NCBI RefSeq assembly: GCF_028776105.2
Contig: NZ_CP145606.1
Location: forward strand, 1,240,001-1,304,000
Length of the DNA: 64,000 bases
Direction: 5' to 3'
From: Neisseria leonii
Lineage (GTDB): Bacteria; Pseudomonadota; Gammaproteobacteria; Burkholderiales; Neisseriaceae
Made by a program: the position numbers and the translations under genes. Below are positions 22,546-31,904 of this stretch, piece by piece; the first letter of the stretch is position 1; every line of letters begins with the position of its first letter. The notes under the pieces are model-generated. The model saw nothing but the letters and a program-made list of their open reading frames with translations, was not told the DNA's origin and searched no databases.

Positions 22546-23079
22546 ATGCTGATTGTTATAGGTGGATCCGGTATGCTTTTGGAGGCGACCCAGGTTCTGA
22601 CTAAAAGGTATAGAGCAGATGTGTTACTGTGCAGTAGAGACCGTGATTCTTATGGCTCTCTTCTGAAAGAAAATGCTCATGCTCAGTTTGTCCCTTTTGA
22701 TTTCTCAAGGGAAAGCGATTATCAAAGCTTGGAAGAGCAGGTGATTCATCGAGAGGAAAGGTTACAATTCTTGGTTTGGGTTCATAGTCCTTATTATCCA
22801 TATCTGTCAAAATTTTTGATGAAGTTGAAAAAATTGATTGATATCGTTTATTTGGTTAAGGGGAGTAACAGTCACTCCTTACCCCTAAATTTGACACAAG
22901 AATTGCCCTTAAAACTTATCCAGTTAGGAGTCCATCCGACAGAAAACCGCTGGTTGACCAATCATGAAATTAGTCAGCAGGTTTTAGATGCGATGCTTGA
23001 AAAAAGAAGAGTTTTGGGAAGCAATAGAGCGCCAAGAGATTTATTCTATAATAAAAATTATTGTTCATGCGTTTGTTGA
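22546..23079 (+). CDS. Rossmann-fold (short-chain dehydrogenase-like) protein in a low-GC insert
   Basis: The 177-residue protein starts MLIVIGGSGMLLEAT, a glycine-rich dinucleotide-binding turn, and then has LLCSRDRDSYGSL and VWVHSPYYPYLSKFL, in line with short NAD(P)-binding proteins seen mostly in Firmicutes. No YxxxK catalytic pair is obvious, so catalysis is unsure. The DNA is clearly more AT-rich than its surroundings, including the 180 bases upstream, and codon use is different (many TTA, AAA, GAA). This points to horizontal transfer from a low-GC donor. The sequence GAAAAGAAGACTGCT before the ATG could serve as ribosome site. Confidence 0.65.
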   Translation: MLIVIGGSGMLLEATQVLTKRYRADVLLCSRDRDSYGSLLKENAHAQFVPFDFSRESDYQSLEEQVIHREERLQFLVWVHSPYYPYLSKFLMKLKKLIDIVYLVKGSNSHSLPLNLTQELPLKLIQLGVHPTENRWLTNHEISQQVLDAMLEKRRVLGSNRAPRDLFYNKNYCSCVC

Positions 23080-23332
23080 AAATGGCCAAACTGAGGCGGC
23101 TCCAACAACAGCCCGTCTGAAACAGCACAGGCGTTTTAGCTTCGCCAAATCCGCCTAAACGGCGTTTTAGCTTCGCAGAAACTCGCCGTGCTCGTTTTCA
23201 GACGGCCTCTTTGGTACAGATTGCACAGCCTGTAACCCGACACCACCCTTTAACCGGAAACCGTAGGTCGGATTCCAGAATCCGACCTACCATCCAGTAC
23301 GCCAGTCTTTTTATACCCCGACGGAGATACCC
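23080..23332. repeat. Gap with repeated TTTTAGCTTCGC motif and a palindrome
   Basis: GCGTTTTAGCTTCGC occurs twice (near 23114 and 23163), one copy followed by AGAAACTCGC, as upstream of the tRNA cluster. An inverted DUS lies at about 23198-23209. A perfect 28-base palindrome GTAGGTCGGATTC-CA-GAATCCGACCTAC spans 23263-23290, about 40 bases before dtd. Confidence 0.75.
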
Positions 23333-23794
23333 ATGCGCGCCGTGATTCAAAAAGTAACCCATGCCGCCGTTGATGTGGTGGACGGTACACACCGCGAAAC
23401 CGTCGGCAAAATCGGCGGCGGGCTGATGGTACTGCTCGGTGTCGGACACGGCGACAGCGAAGCCGATGCCCGCTATATCGCCGACAAAATCGCCACCCTG
23501 CGTATTTTTGAAGACGAAAACGGCAAACTCAACCGTTCGCTGCACGACACCGGCGGCAGCGTGCTGCTGGTATCCCAATTCACGCTCTATGCCGATGCAC
23601 GCAGCGGACGGCGGCCGTCATTCTCCGCCGCCGCCCGCCCCGAAGAAGCCGAACGGCTGTATCAAACCGTTGCCGCACAGCTGCGCAGTCACGGCATCGA
23701 TGTCGCGACCGGCCGTTTCCAAACCCATATGCAGGTTTCTTTGTGCAACGACGGCCCGGTTACCCTGCTGTTGGACTCGGCCAAACAGTTTTAA
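23333..23794 (+). CDS. dtd: D-aminoacyl-tRNA deacylase
   Basis: The 153-residue enzyme hydrolyses D-aminoacyl-tRNAs (and Gly-tRNA-Ala), protecting translation. It shows the SQFTLYAD motif, the [10 protein letters not shown] segment and the C-terminal [11 protein letters not shown] containing the cross-subunit Gly-Pro pair of the active site. Length and order are standard. A GGAG ribosome site precedes the ATG. Confidence 0.96.
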   Translation: MRAVIQKVTHAAVDVVDGTHRETVGKIGGGLMVLLGVGHGDSEADARYIADKIATLRIFEDENGKLNRSLHDTGGSVLLVSQFTLYADARSGRRPSFSAAARPEEAERLYQTVAAQLRSHGIDVATGRFQTHMQVSLCNDGPVTLLLDSAKQF

Positions 23795-23806
23795 GCACAC
23801 AGCAAG

Positions 23807-23846
23807 AGGCCGTCTGAATGCAGACCATGCTGTTTTCAGACGGCCT
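23807..23846 (+). terminator. Inverted DUS pair after dtd
   Basis: AGGCCGTCTGAA and TTCAGACGGCCT are separated by 16 bases, 12 bases after the dtd stop. Confidence 0.65.
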
Positions 23847-24106
23847 CTATCACCAATCGTGCCTTCCATTTGATGTGCGGTTTGAAACGTCCTGCTGCAT
23901 CACGCAAAGGCCGGGTCTGCCGCCGATAAGAATACGGCCTCCATTTTTGCCGACACCCCTGCACCCTCCCCGGCCACGCGCATCGCCCGAAACGCAAATC
24001 CTGCTGTATTTTCGGCCGTAAAAAGCCCCGGAAGCCGGTAACCGGCTGCCGGGGCACAGTTCAAAAGAGGCGGTATGACTCTGCACAACCGCCCGACCGC
24101 GTCGGT
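23847..24106. other. Gap between dtd and the phosphate transporter
   Basis: Short open frames exist on both strands but none has a recognisable family or ribosome site. The only clear element is the hairpin at 24025-24055. Confidence 0.5.
24025..24055 (-). terminator. Terminator of the PiT transporter gene
   Basis: GCCCCGG-A-AGCCGGT and ACCGGCT-G-CCGGGGC form a long stem. On the minus strand it is followed by TTTTACGG. Confidence 0.75.
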
Positions 24107-25696
24107 CTAGCCGAATACCGCCCGCAGAATAAAGAAGCAGACAACCGACAAAATCGATGCGGCAGGCAGCGTGATGACCCATGCCAGCGCAATCGGCTTC
24201 ATCGCCTGCCAGTTGGCATTGCGGTTTACCAGACCGATACCCAATACGGCACCGACCAGAACGTGCGTACTGGAAATCGGCAAACCGGAAAGAGACGCCA
24301 TCATCACAACCGAAGCGGCGGCCAGCTCCGCAGTAAAACCGGAAGACGGATGCATCTCGGCCAGCGTCGTCCCAACCGTTTTAATCACTTCCTTGCCGAT
24401 AAACCACAAGCCCACAATCAAAGCAATGCCGAACGTCAGCAACACCACCGGCGGCACCGGAGCCGATGTACCGATTTCGCCCGTACGCAATACATCCATA
24501 ATCGCAGCAAACGGGCCGATGGCGTTGGCAATATCGTTGGCTCCGTGGCTGAACGCAAAACCCGCCGCCGTAAATACCTGCATCCAGCTGAACATCAGGA
24601 AAGTCGATTTAGCCAAATCTTTGCGTTTGAGCGTTTTGGCATAAATAAACGTAGCCAGCCAAATACCGGCACCGATCATCAGAATCGTCAGATAGCTGCT
24701 CAATTCGCTCATGCCCAAGTTCAGGTTTTTCAAACCTTTGAAAATCAGCATCGCCGAAATCATCATACCGCCCACCGCAGAAATCAGCGGCACCCAAGAA
24801 TGCAGTGCTTTATAGGTATCGATGCTGTTTTTGCGCTCGTTAATCTCGTGCAGACCCTGATAATACGCAGACTCCAACTCACTGGCATCAAAATCCTGCT
24901 CATTGTAGATCTGCGCATCACGCGCCATAGCGGAAGCAACCTGAATTTTTTCCTGCTCAGACAACGCTTCAAAACGTTGGCGGTAATCTTCTTTATAAGC
25001 CTTCTTTTCCGCCTTAATCTCTTTCAGCCGCTCTTCAATACGGTCGTTATAGTCCAAAACGTATTTTTTGACTTGGGAAAACAGGATATAGGAGACCAAG
25101 CCCCCCATCACCGGAGACAGTATCCAAGAAACCGCAATCTGACCGATTTTCCCCCACTGCACCAAAGCCAGCGAACCCGACGCATCGCCGCTGAGCAGAT
25201 AGCCCAGCATCATCGAGCTGCCGACAATACCGCCGATAATCGCATGCGTTGTCGATACGGGAAAACCCCTTTTGGTAGCAAACAGCAGCCACAAAGCCGC
25301 CGCCAGCAGAGAAGACATCATCACATAGACAAACTGCATCGGCTCCATCGGAATGGAATCCATATTGACGATGCCGCTGCGGATGGTGGCCGTTACCTCG
25401 CCGCCTGCAATCACCGCTCCGCTGACCTCAAAAACAGCGGCAACCAGCAAAGCCTGAGTAACCGTCAGCGTTCCCGCGCCCACCGAAGTACCGAATGAGT
25501 TGGCCACATCGTTGCCGCCGATATTGAATGCCATAAATACGCCGAACAGCGTAGCCAAAAGGAACATCGTGATATGGTTGTACTGGGTATAGCCCAAACC
25601 CCAATAAACAAAATAGCCGACCATGCTTACCAGCATGACAGCAAACGTTATATTGATTTTATACATATGGGTGTTTACGGATTTCGTCTGCACCAT
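24107..25696 (-). CDS. Inorganic phosphate transporter, PiT family
   Basis: The 529-residue inner-membrane protein carries the duplicated PiT signatures: GGNDVANSFGT at 60-70 and GANDIANAIGPF near residue 400. PiT proteins import metal-phosphate with protons or sodium. Between the two halves lies a hydrophilic, lysine- and glutamate-rich loop of about 100 residues (around 205-300) likely to form a cytoplasmic coiled coil. The ATG at 25696 is preceded by GAGGG at good distance. It lies divergent from thiE. Confidence 0.93.
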   Translation of the reverse strand: MVQTKSVNTHMYKINITFAVMLVSMVGYFVYWGLGYTQYNHITMFLLATLFGVFMAFNIGGNDVANSFGTSVGAGTLTVTQALLVAAVFEVSGAVIAGGEVTATIRSGIVNMDSIPMEPMQFVYVMMSSLLAAALWLLFATKRGFPVSTTHAIIGGIVGSSMMLGYLLSGDASGSLALVQWGKIGQIAVSWILSPVMGGLVSYILFSQVKKYVLDYNDRIEERLKEIKAEKKAYKEDYRQRFEALSEQEKIQVASAMARDAQIYNEQDFDASELESAYYQGLHEINERKNSIDTYKALHSWVPLISAVGGMMISAMLIFKGLKNLNLGMSELSSYLTILMIGAGIWLATFIYAKTLKRKDLAKSTFLMFSWMQVFTAAGFAFSHGANDIANAIGPFAAIMDVLRTGEIGTSAPVPPVVLLTFGIALIVGLWFIGKEVIKTVGTTLAEMHPSSGFTAELAAASVVMMASLSGLPISSTHVLVGAVLGIGLVNRNANWQAMKPIALAWVITLPAASILSVVCFFILRAVFG

Positions 25697-25796
25697 GATA
25701 CGCCCTCAGGAACCTGTCAAAAATGAAAATACCTGCCGCTTGCAGGCTGGCGAAGTATAAACAGCCAATATGACAAAAATGCGACAGCACACAAAC

Positions 25797-25824
25797 TTGC
25801 ACTAAAAGCGGTAACTATTATAAA
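25797..25824 (+). promoter_or_regulatory. Putative thiE promoter
   Basis: TTGCAC (25797-25802), 16 bases, TATAAA (25819-25824), 28 bases before the thiE start. There is no room for, and no sign of, a TPP riboswitch. Confidence 0.55.
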
Positions 25825-25852
25825 TTCAAGTACTACGCCAAGAAAGATACCG

Positions 25853-26479
25853 ATGCACCAAAACCTGAACTTTCCCGCACCCTCCGCACCGCTGCGCTTT
25901 TACGCCGTCGTTCCCGACGCACAATGGGTAGCACGCATGGCCGCCGCCGGTGCCGATACCGTTCAGTTGCGCAACAAAACACTCAGCGGAGCGGCACTGG
26001 AAGCCGAAATCCGCCGCAGTGTGGCCGTCTGCCGCGATACCGCTGTCCAGCTGTTTATCAACGATTACTGGGAGCAGGCCATCGATGCGGAGGCATACGG
26101 CGTTCACTTGGGACAGGAAGATATGGACAGTGCAGACTTGGCCGCCATCGCAAAAGCCGGTCTGCGCTTGGGCATCAGCACCCACTCAACTGACGAACTC
26201 GACCGCGCCCTGGCCGTCTGCCCCAGCTACGTTGCCTGCGGTGCCGTATTCCCCACCACCACCAAAGTCTTGAAAAGCGAGCCGCAAGGCTTGGAAAACC
26301 TGCGCCGTTATGTACAGCAGGCAGGCAGTACGCCCGTCGTCGCCATCGGCGGCATTGACTTGGACAACGCACAGGCCGTCTTAAAAACCGGCGCCGCCTC
26401 GCTGGCCGTAGTACGCGCCGTAACCGAAGCGGCCGATCCGGAAGCCGTTGTCCGCCGTTTTCAGGCCTTATGGCCTTAA
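25853..26479 (+). CDS. thiE: Thiamine phosphate synthase
   Basis: The 208-residue TIM-barrel enzyme joins HMP-PP and thiazole phosphate to thiamine phosphate. Motifs include VQLRNKT at 37-43, FINDYWEQAI, GVHLGQEDM, GISTHSTDE, FPTTTK and the phosphate-binding VVAIGGID. It is of the normal length. No other thi gene is intact nearby; the thiG tail at 11 kb is a remnant. Confidence 0.94.
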   Translation: MHQNLNFPAPSAPLRFYAVVPDAQWVARMAAAGADTVQLRNKTLSGAALEAEIRRSVAVCRDTAVQLFINDYWEQAIDAEAYGVHLGQEDMDSADLAAIAKAGLRLGISTHSTDELDRALAVCPSYVACGAVFPTTTKVLKSEPQGLENLRRYVQQAGSTPVVAIGGIDLDNAQAVLKTGAASLAVVRAVTEAADPEAVVRRFQALWP

Positions 26480-26501
26480 CCCCCAACCGAGTAAACCGAC
26501 C

Positions 26502-28154
26502 ATGAACACCGATATAACCTTGTTGACGTACTTATTACCTGCCGCAGCCGCCCTGCTTGCCGGCCTGATTATGTGGATCGTGATGCGCAGCCGCGCGCAG
26601 CAGGCCGCCCGAACCCAAGCAGCCGCCTACCAGTCCCGCGAAGCCGAATCGGCACAACGGTTGGCAGTTGCCCAAGACCGCCTGCTGCATACCGAAACCT
26701 TATATCAGGAGGGCGAAACTGCTTTACAGCAAATCCGTGCCGAACATACCGCCCTGCACCACCGTCTCACCGAAGCGGAAACCCTCTGCCGCCGCCTGCC
26801 CGAATTGGAAGCACAACTGGCCGAGAGTCTTGCGTACACACAACATTGGCAGGAACAGGCACAGCAGCATGCCCGCGAACTCAGCGGGCAAGCCGAACAC
26901 GTCCGCCATCTGGAAACGCAAACCGCCGAAACAGGCCGTCTGAAAGCCGCCCTGACCGAACTGCAGCAGCAATTGGCCGACAGCCGCCTGCAATACACCC
27001 GGCTGAAAACCCAAGCCGAACAGGAGCAGGCCGCCCACGAAGAAAAACTTGCCCTGCTCAACGATGCCCGCAACCAGTTGGGCGCACAGTTTCAACACCT
27101 GGCCAACGCAATCTTCGAAGAAAAAAGCCGTCGCATTACCGAGCAGAACCATGAATACTTAGGCCGCCTGCTCACCCCGCTGAACGAACGTATCCACGGT
27201 TTCAGCCAACTGGTGCAGCAGACCTACGAAAAAGAAACCAAAGAACGGCTGACCTTAGAAAACGAACTGAAACGCCTGCAACTGCTCAACAGCCAGCTGC
27301 ACCACGACGCCAAGGCCCTGACCCAAGCCCTGCTCGGAACACAGAACAAATCGCAGGGCAGCTGGGGCGAAATGATATTGGAAAGCGTGCTGGAACACTC
27401 CGGCCTGCAAAAAGGGCGCGAATACATCACTCAGGCCGTCGGCAGCCGCACAGAGGAAGACGGCAGTATCCGCCGCCTGCAACCCGACGTTTTAATCAAC
27501 CTGCCCGACGGCAAACAAATCATCATCGATGCCAAAGTTTCGCTCACCGCCTATGTCCGCCATACCGAAGCGGCGGATACCGAGACTGCCGCACGCGAAC
27601 TGGCTGCCCATATCCAATCGGTACGCAGCCACGTCAAAACCCTGTCGCAAAAACAGTACAGCGATATCGAAGGCCTGCATACACTGGATTTCGTCTTTAT
27701 GTTTATTCCGATCGAACCGGCCTACCTGAGCGCGCTGCAACACGACGGCAGCCTGTTTCAGGAATGCTTCGACAAACGCATCATGCTGGTCGGCCCCAGC
27801 ACCCTGCTCGCCACCCTGCGCACCGTCGTCAACCTCTGGCGCAACGAACAGCAGAACCTCAACGCCCAGAAAATCGCCGAAGAAGGCGGCAAACTGTACG
27901 ACAAATTCGTCGGCTTCGTACAGACGCTGGAAAAAGTGGGCAAAAACCTCAGTCAGGCACAAAGCGAATACCAAAACGCCTACAACCAACTCTCCGGCGG
28001 TCGCGGCAACCTGATTACCCGTGCCGAAAAACTGCACCGTCTGGGCATCAAAGCGGGCAAACGGCTCGACAAAACGCTGACGGAAGCAGCCGCACACACC
28101 GCCGACCGCCTGCCTCTGCCCGCCGGCCAATCCGACTCCGAAACCGGCCACTGA
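26502..28154 (+). CDS. rmuC: DNA recombination protein RmuC
   Basis: The 550-residue protein has one N-terminal membrane helix (about 8-28), a long coiled coil (about 40-220) rich in Gln, Ala and Glu, and a C-terminal RmuC domain with SQGSWGEMILESVLE, IIIDAKVSLTAY and DFVFMFIPIEPA. RmuC limits inversions and other recombination at short repeats, and the PD-(D/E)XK-like core suggests a nuclease fold. The start MNTDITLLTYLLP is 22 bases after thiE and gives the membrane anchor. Confidence 0.92.
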   Translation: MNTDITLLTYLLPAAAALLAGLIMWIVMRSRAQQAARTQAAAYQSREAESAQRLAVAQDRLLHTETLYQEGETALQQIRAEHTALHHRLTEAETLCRRLPELEAQLAESLAYTQHWQEQAQQHARELSGQAEHVRHLETQTAETGRLKAALTELQQQLADSRLQYTRLKTQAEQEQAAHEEKLALLNDARNQLGAQFQHLANAIFEEKSRRITEQNHEYLGRLLTPLNERIHGFSQLVQQTYEKETKERLTLENELKRLQLLNSQLHHDAKALTQALLGTQNKSQGSWGEMILESVLEHSGLQKGREYITQAVGSRTEEDGSIRRLQPDVLINLPDGKQIIIDAKVSLTAYVRHTEAADTETAARELAAHIQSVRSHVKTLSQKQYSDIEGLHTLDFVFMFIPIEPAYLSALQHDGSLFQECFDKRIMLVGPSTLLATLRTVVNLWRNEQQNLNAQKIAEEGGKLYDKFVGFVQTLEKVGKNLSQAQSEYQNAYNQLSGGRGNLITRAEKLHRLGIKAGKRLDKTLTEAAAHTADRLPLPAGQSDSETGH

Positions 28155-28180
28155 CACTTTGCCGCACCCGCAGACAAAAA

Positions 28181-28232
28181 AGGCCGTCTGAAAACGGTAT
28201 ACCCGGCATAGGTTCCCGTTTTCAGACGGCCT
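28181..28232. terminator. Bidirectional DUS-pair terminator between rmuC and engB
   Basis: AGGCCGTCTGAAAACGG pairs with CCGTTTTCAGACGGCCT between two convergent genes. Confidence 0.75.
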
Positions 28233-28240
28233 AATTTATA

Positions 28241-28885
28241 TTAAAGGTCCGCCCGTCCGCCTGAATCGGCTGCCTGCTCCGTATCAGCCAAACGGGCAAA
28301 CCATGCCCCCACCACCTGATTGACCTCGTCAATCCCCTGTTTTTTCAGACTGGAAAACAGCTGCACCGACACTTCTTGGCGGCCGGTAAACGGTTTTAAG
28401 GCTTTTTTGACAGAAGACAAAGTTTTCAGCTGGTCGTTCCTGGATAATTTATCTGCCTTGGACAGCAGGATATGCACCGGCCGGCCGGTAGGTGCTAAAA
28501 AATCCAGCATCTGAATATCCAAAGGTTTGAGCGGGTGGCGGCAGTCCATAATCAGCACCAAACCCAAAAGCTGGCGGCGGGTTTGCAGATAACGGCCGAG
28601 CAGTTCCACCCAATGGCGGCGCACCGCCTCCGGCACTTCGGCATAACCGTATCCCGGCAGATCCACCATAAAATGCCCGTTGGCCAAACCGAAAAAATTG
28701 ATATGCTGCGTCCGCCCCGGCGTTTTCGACACATAAGCCAGCCGCACATGGTTGCACAGCGCATTGATCGCGCTGGACTTGCCCGCATTCGAACGGCCGA
28801 CAAAAGCAATTTCCGCGCCGGTATCGGGCAAATCTTTCACATGATTGACCGTGGTAAAAAATTTTGCGTTTTGAAATAAGTTCAT
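28241..28885 (-). CDS. engB: Ribosome biogenesis GTPase YihA/YsxC
   Basis: The 214-residue GTPase has G1 GRSNAGKSS at 30-38, a TPGRTQ switch I, G3 DLPGYG, and G4 LSKADK. EngB helps late assembly of the 50S subunit. The frame is open for another 250 codons upstream on this strand, but that part is merely antisense to the cytochrome c4 gene. [12 protein letters not shown] is the family start. Confidence 0.96.
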   Translation of the reverse strand: MNLFQNAKFFTTVNHVKDLPDTGAEIAFVGRSNAGKSSAINALCNHVRLAYVSKTPGRTQHINFFGLANGHFMVDLPGYGYAEVPEAVRRHWVELLGRYLQTRRQLLGLVLIMDCRHPLKPLDIQMLDFLAPTGRPVHILLSKADKLSRNDQLKTLSSVKKALKPFTGRQEVSVQLFSSLKKQGIDEVNQVVGAWFARLADTEQAADSGGRADL

Positions 28886-29026
28886 AAATCTGGAAAAACA
28901 AAGTAAATCTGGTATAGAATACCACGTTTGAAGAATAAACGGTTTAACCGGGCGGCAGACAACGTCCGGCATATGTATAAGAAAAGGTACCGCGCAATCC
29001 GGCGGTACCGCTATCAGGAGCCTTCC

Positions 29027-29650
29027 ATGAAACGTATGACCCTGCTTGTCCTGGCATCCGCCGCCGCTGCGGCATCGGCCGCGCCCAAAGCCGACATCGC
29101 CAGAGGCAAAGAAATCGCCACCACCGTCTGCGCGGCCTGCCACGCGGCAGACGGCAACAGCGGTGTGGTAATGTACCCGAAACTGGCCGGACAACACCCC
29201 GCCTACACCATCAAAGAAACTCTGGCGATTAAAAACCACAAACGCCTGACCGGTGCCGCCGCCTCCATGGCACCGATGGTGGCCGGACTGTCCGACCAGG
29301 ACATCGCCGATGTGGCCGCCTATTACAGCAAACAATATCCCAAACCGGGCGAAGCCAATCCGAAGCAGAACTTTGAGCTGGGTGCCAAAATCTTCCGAGG
29401 CGGCCTGGCAGACAAAAAGATTCCCGCCTGCATGGCCTGCCACAGCCCGAACGGTGCCGGTATGCCCGCAGGCGGTACCGAAGTGGCGGCCTATCCCCGT
29501 TTGAGCGGCCAGCATCAGTCCTACATTGTAGAACAGCTCAAAGCCTATGCTTCCGGCCAGCGCAAATCGGGCATGATGGGCGACATTGCCAAACGCATGA
29601 CGGAAGAAGAAATGAACGCCGTCGGCAACTTTATCCAAGGCCTGCACTAA
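29027..29650 (+). CDS. Diheme cytochrome c4
   Basis: The 207-residue periplasmic protein has a signal peptide (about 1-19) and two class I cytochrome domains with heme motifs CAACH (35-39) and CMACH (near 130), each followed by a distal Met region (MAPMV; GMMGD). Cytochrome c4 carries electrons between the bc1 complex and terminal oxidases. CAGGAG at 29015-29020 is a strong ribosome site. The System II assembly genes that would attach its hemes follow directly. Confidence 0.95.
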   Translation: MKRMTLLVLASAAAAASAAPKADIARGKEIATTVCAACHAADGNSGVVMYPKLAGQHPAYTIKETLAIKNHKRLTGAAASMAPMVAGLSDQDIADVAAYYSKQYPKPGEANPKQNFELGAKIFRGGLADKKIPACMACHSPNGAGMPAGGTEVAAYPRLSGQHQSYIVEQLKAYASGQRKSGMMGDIAKRMTEEEMNAVGNFIQGLH

Positions 29651-29664
29651 ACTGCCTGTATGTT

Positions 29665-29705
29665 CGGGCTGCCGTACCTCCGGTACCGGCAGCCCGATTG
29701 TTTTG
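29665..29705 (+). terminator. Terminator after cytochrome c4
   Basis: CGGGCTGCCGTACC pairs with GGTACCGGCAGCCCG with a one-base bulge, followed by ATTGTTTT. Confidence 0.7.
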
Positions 29706-29882
29706 CCTGTTTAGGCCGTCTGAAACACGGCCGTCCGCTATCCGTCCGCCAGCCCTGTTTTCAGACGGCCTGACAGTCTGTTTTTTACGCGTTTCCTGCT
29801 GGTCAATCCAACAGGTTTATCAGATAATTACCCTTTTTGTCCGCCAGCGGCAAACACTTATCCGAACCACGCCTGCCACCTT

Positions 29883-31904
29883 ATGAAACCCGAACGAACC
29901 CCGCTTATCCGCCGCCCGTGGTTTGCCTTTCTCAGCTCCATGCGCTTCGCCGTCTCTCTGCTGAGCATTCTGGGCATTGCCTCGATTATCGGCACGGTTC
30001 TGCCGCAGAATATGCCGATGACCCAATACATCGTCAAATTCGGCCCGTTCTGGACGGAAATCTTCCGCACCCTCGGACTGTTTGACGTTTATGCTTCGGG
30101 CTGGTTTGTGCTGATCATGATCTTTCTGGTACTCAGCACCGCCCTGTGTCTGTGGCGCAACATACCGCCGTTCTTGAAAGACATGCGCTCCTTCCGCCTG
30201 AAAACCGGCGAAAAATCCCTGTCCGCCATGAGGCACAGCAGCCTGCTTCCCGCAGCCCTGACACCGGAAACCGCCGCACGCTACCTGACCGCGCAAGGCT
30301 TCCAAACCCGTCAGGCACGCCGCGAAGACGGTTCGGTACTGGTCGCGGCCAAAAAAGGGGCAATGAACCGCTGGGGTTATATTTTTGCCCATCTGGCCTT
30401 GATTGTGATCTGTATCGGCGGCCTGATCGACAGCAATCTGTTTTTAAAAATCGGCACCCTGACCGGCCGCATCGTCCCCGACACCGGCTCCCAATTCGCC
30501 AACCAGTTCAAACCCGAAAGCAAAATGGGGCTGAACAATATCTCGTTTCGCGGCAACGTCAACATCACCGAAGGCCAAACCGCCGACGTGGTTTTTTTAA
30601 ATGCCGACAACGGTATGCTGGTTCAGGATCTGCCGTTCAGCGTGAAGCTCAACCGCTTCCATCTGGAATATTACGATACCGGTATGCCGAAAAACTTTGC
30701 CAGTGATCTGACCATCACCGACAAGGCCAGCGGCAAATCGTTCGACCAAACCATACGCGTCAACCACCCGCTCAGCATCAACGGCATCACCATCTATCAG
30801 GCCAGTTTTGCCGACGGCGGCTCCGATGTACGCTTCAAGGCATGGGACTTGGCTGGTTACAGCAGCCGCTATGCCGACCTGAACGCCGTTTCCATGAGTA
30901 CCTTCCCGCTGAATTTGGGCAGCGGCAAAGAATACCGTCTCGAAATCGACCAGTTTACCGCCACCAACATCGAAGACATGAGCGCGCCGCCTGCCGAAAG
31001 AAGCTGGGGCGAAGCCATCAATGATGTCCGGGCGGTGCGCCACGCCAAAAAATTCAGCAATCTCGGTCCTTCGGTCATCTACCGCCTGCGCGACGGTGCG
31101 GGACAGGCCGTCGAATTTAAAAACTATATGCTGCCGGTCGAGCAGGAAGGCGACTACTACTACATTACCGGCACGCGCACCGATGTGAAAAAGCCCTACC
31201 GCTGGCTGCGTATTCCCATCGACAAAGCCGGGAAAATCGATACCTTTATGGCCTTGCGCCAATCCGTTGCCGATGCCGCCCTGCGCCGTGAAATTGTGGC
31301 CGCTGCGGCGGCCGAGTCGCCCGAAGCCATCCGCAAACCGTTTACCCGGGCCGTCGAAAATACGCTGGCACTGTTTGCACGCGGCGGCTATCTGGCGCTC
31401 AACGATTTTATGAACGGCAATATCCCCGAAGCCGAACGCGAAAAAACCCGCGATTATTTCTACCAAATCCTGTACGGCAGCCTCAACAGCCTGCTGGAAG
31501 AAACCATCAGGCGCAACAAGCTGCCCGAATGGCCGCAGGACGAAGCGCGCAACCGCTTCCTGCTCGCCGCGATGGACGCCTACACCGGCCTGACCGAATA
31601 CCCCGCCCCCGTCCTGCTGCAACTGGACGGCTTCAAAGAAGTGCGCTCTTCCGGCCTGCAAATGACCAAATCACCCGGCGCCGCTTTGGTGTATCTGGGG
31701 TCGGTACTGCTGGTTTTGGGCACGTTTTTTATGTTCTACATCCGCGAAAAACGCGCGTGGCTGCTGTTTTCAGACGGCCGTATCCGCTTTGCCATGTCTT
31801 CCGGCCGCAACGAACGCGATCTCGAAAAAGAATTTCCCCAACACGTTGAACGTTTGGCGCAATTAGCACAGGACTTAGACCATGAATCCCAACCCCGCCG
31901 ATAA
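29883..31904 (+). CDS. resB: Cytochrome c biogenesis protein ResB (Ccs1)
   Basis: The 673-residue membrane protein has three hydrophobic helices in the first 190 residues (FLSSMRFAVSLLSILGIAS, the WFVLIMIFLVLSTALCLW region, and the IFAHLALIVICIGGLIDS region), a large periplasmic domain and a final helix near 600. This is the layout of ResB/Ccs1, which with ResC/CcsA moves heme across the membrane and joins it to apocytochromes c. The next gene starts inside its 3' end, showing translational coupling. Confidence 0.93.
   Translation: MKPERTPLIRRPWFAFLSSMRFAVSLLSILGIASIIGTVLPQNMPMTQYIVKFGPFWTEIFRTLGLFDVYASGWFVLIMIFLVLSTALCLWRNIPPFLKDMRSFRLKTGEKSLSAMRHSSLLPAALTPETAARYLTAQGFQTRQARREDGSVLVAAKKGAMNRWGYIFAHLALIVICIGGLIDSNLFLKIGTLTGRIVPDTGSQFANQFKPESKMGLNNISFRGNVNITEGQTADVVFLNADNGMLVQDLPFSVKLNRFHLEYYDTGMPKNFASDLTITDKASGKSFDQTIRVNHPLSINGITIYQASFADGGSDVRFKAWDLAGYSSRYADLNAVSMSTFPLNLGSGKEYRLEIDQFTATNIEDMSAPPAERSWGEAINDVRAVRHAKKFSNLGPSVIYRLRDGAGQAVEFKNYMLPVEQEGDYYYITGTRTDVKKPYRWLRIPIDKAGKIDTFMALRQSVADAALRREIVAAAAAESPEAIRKPFTRAVENTLALFARGGYLALNDFMNGNIPEAEREKTRDYFYQILYGSLNSLLEETIRRNKLPEWPQDEARNRFLLAAMDAYTGLTEYPAPVLLQLDGFKEVRSSGLQMTKSPGAALVYLGSVLLVLGTFFMFYIREKRAWLLFSDGRIRFAMSSGRNERDLEKEFPQHVERLAQLAQDLDHESQPRR

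Noticed and set aside
25697..25852. TPP riboswitch upstream of thiE
   Set aside because: The leader after the promoter is only about 20 bases and lacks the conserved CUGAGA and ACCUGA boxes.
28886..29647. N-terminal extension of engB to 468 residues
   Set aside because: The extra part is antisense to the cytochrome c4 gene; EngB proteins start at MNLFQ-like positions and are about 200 residues long.
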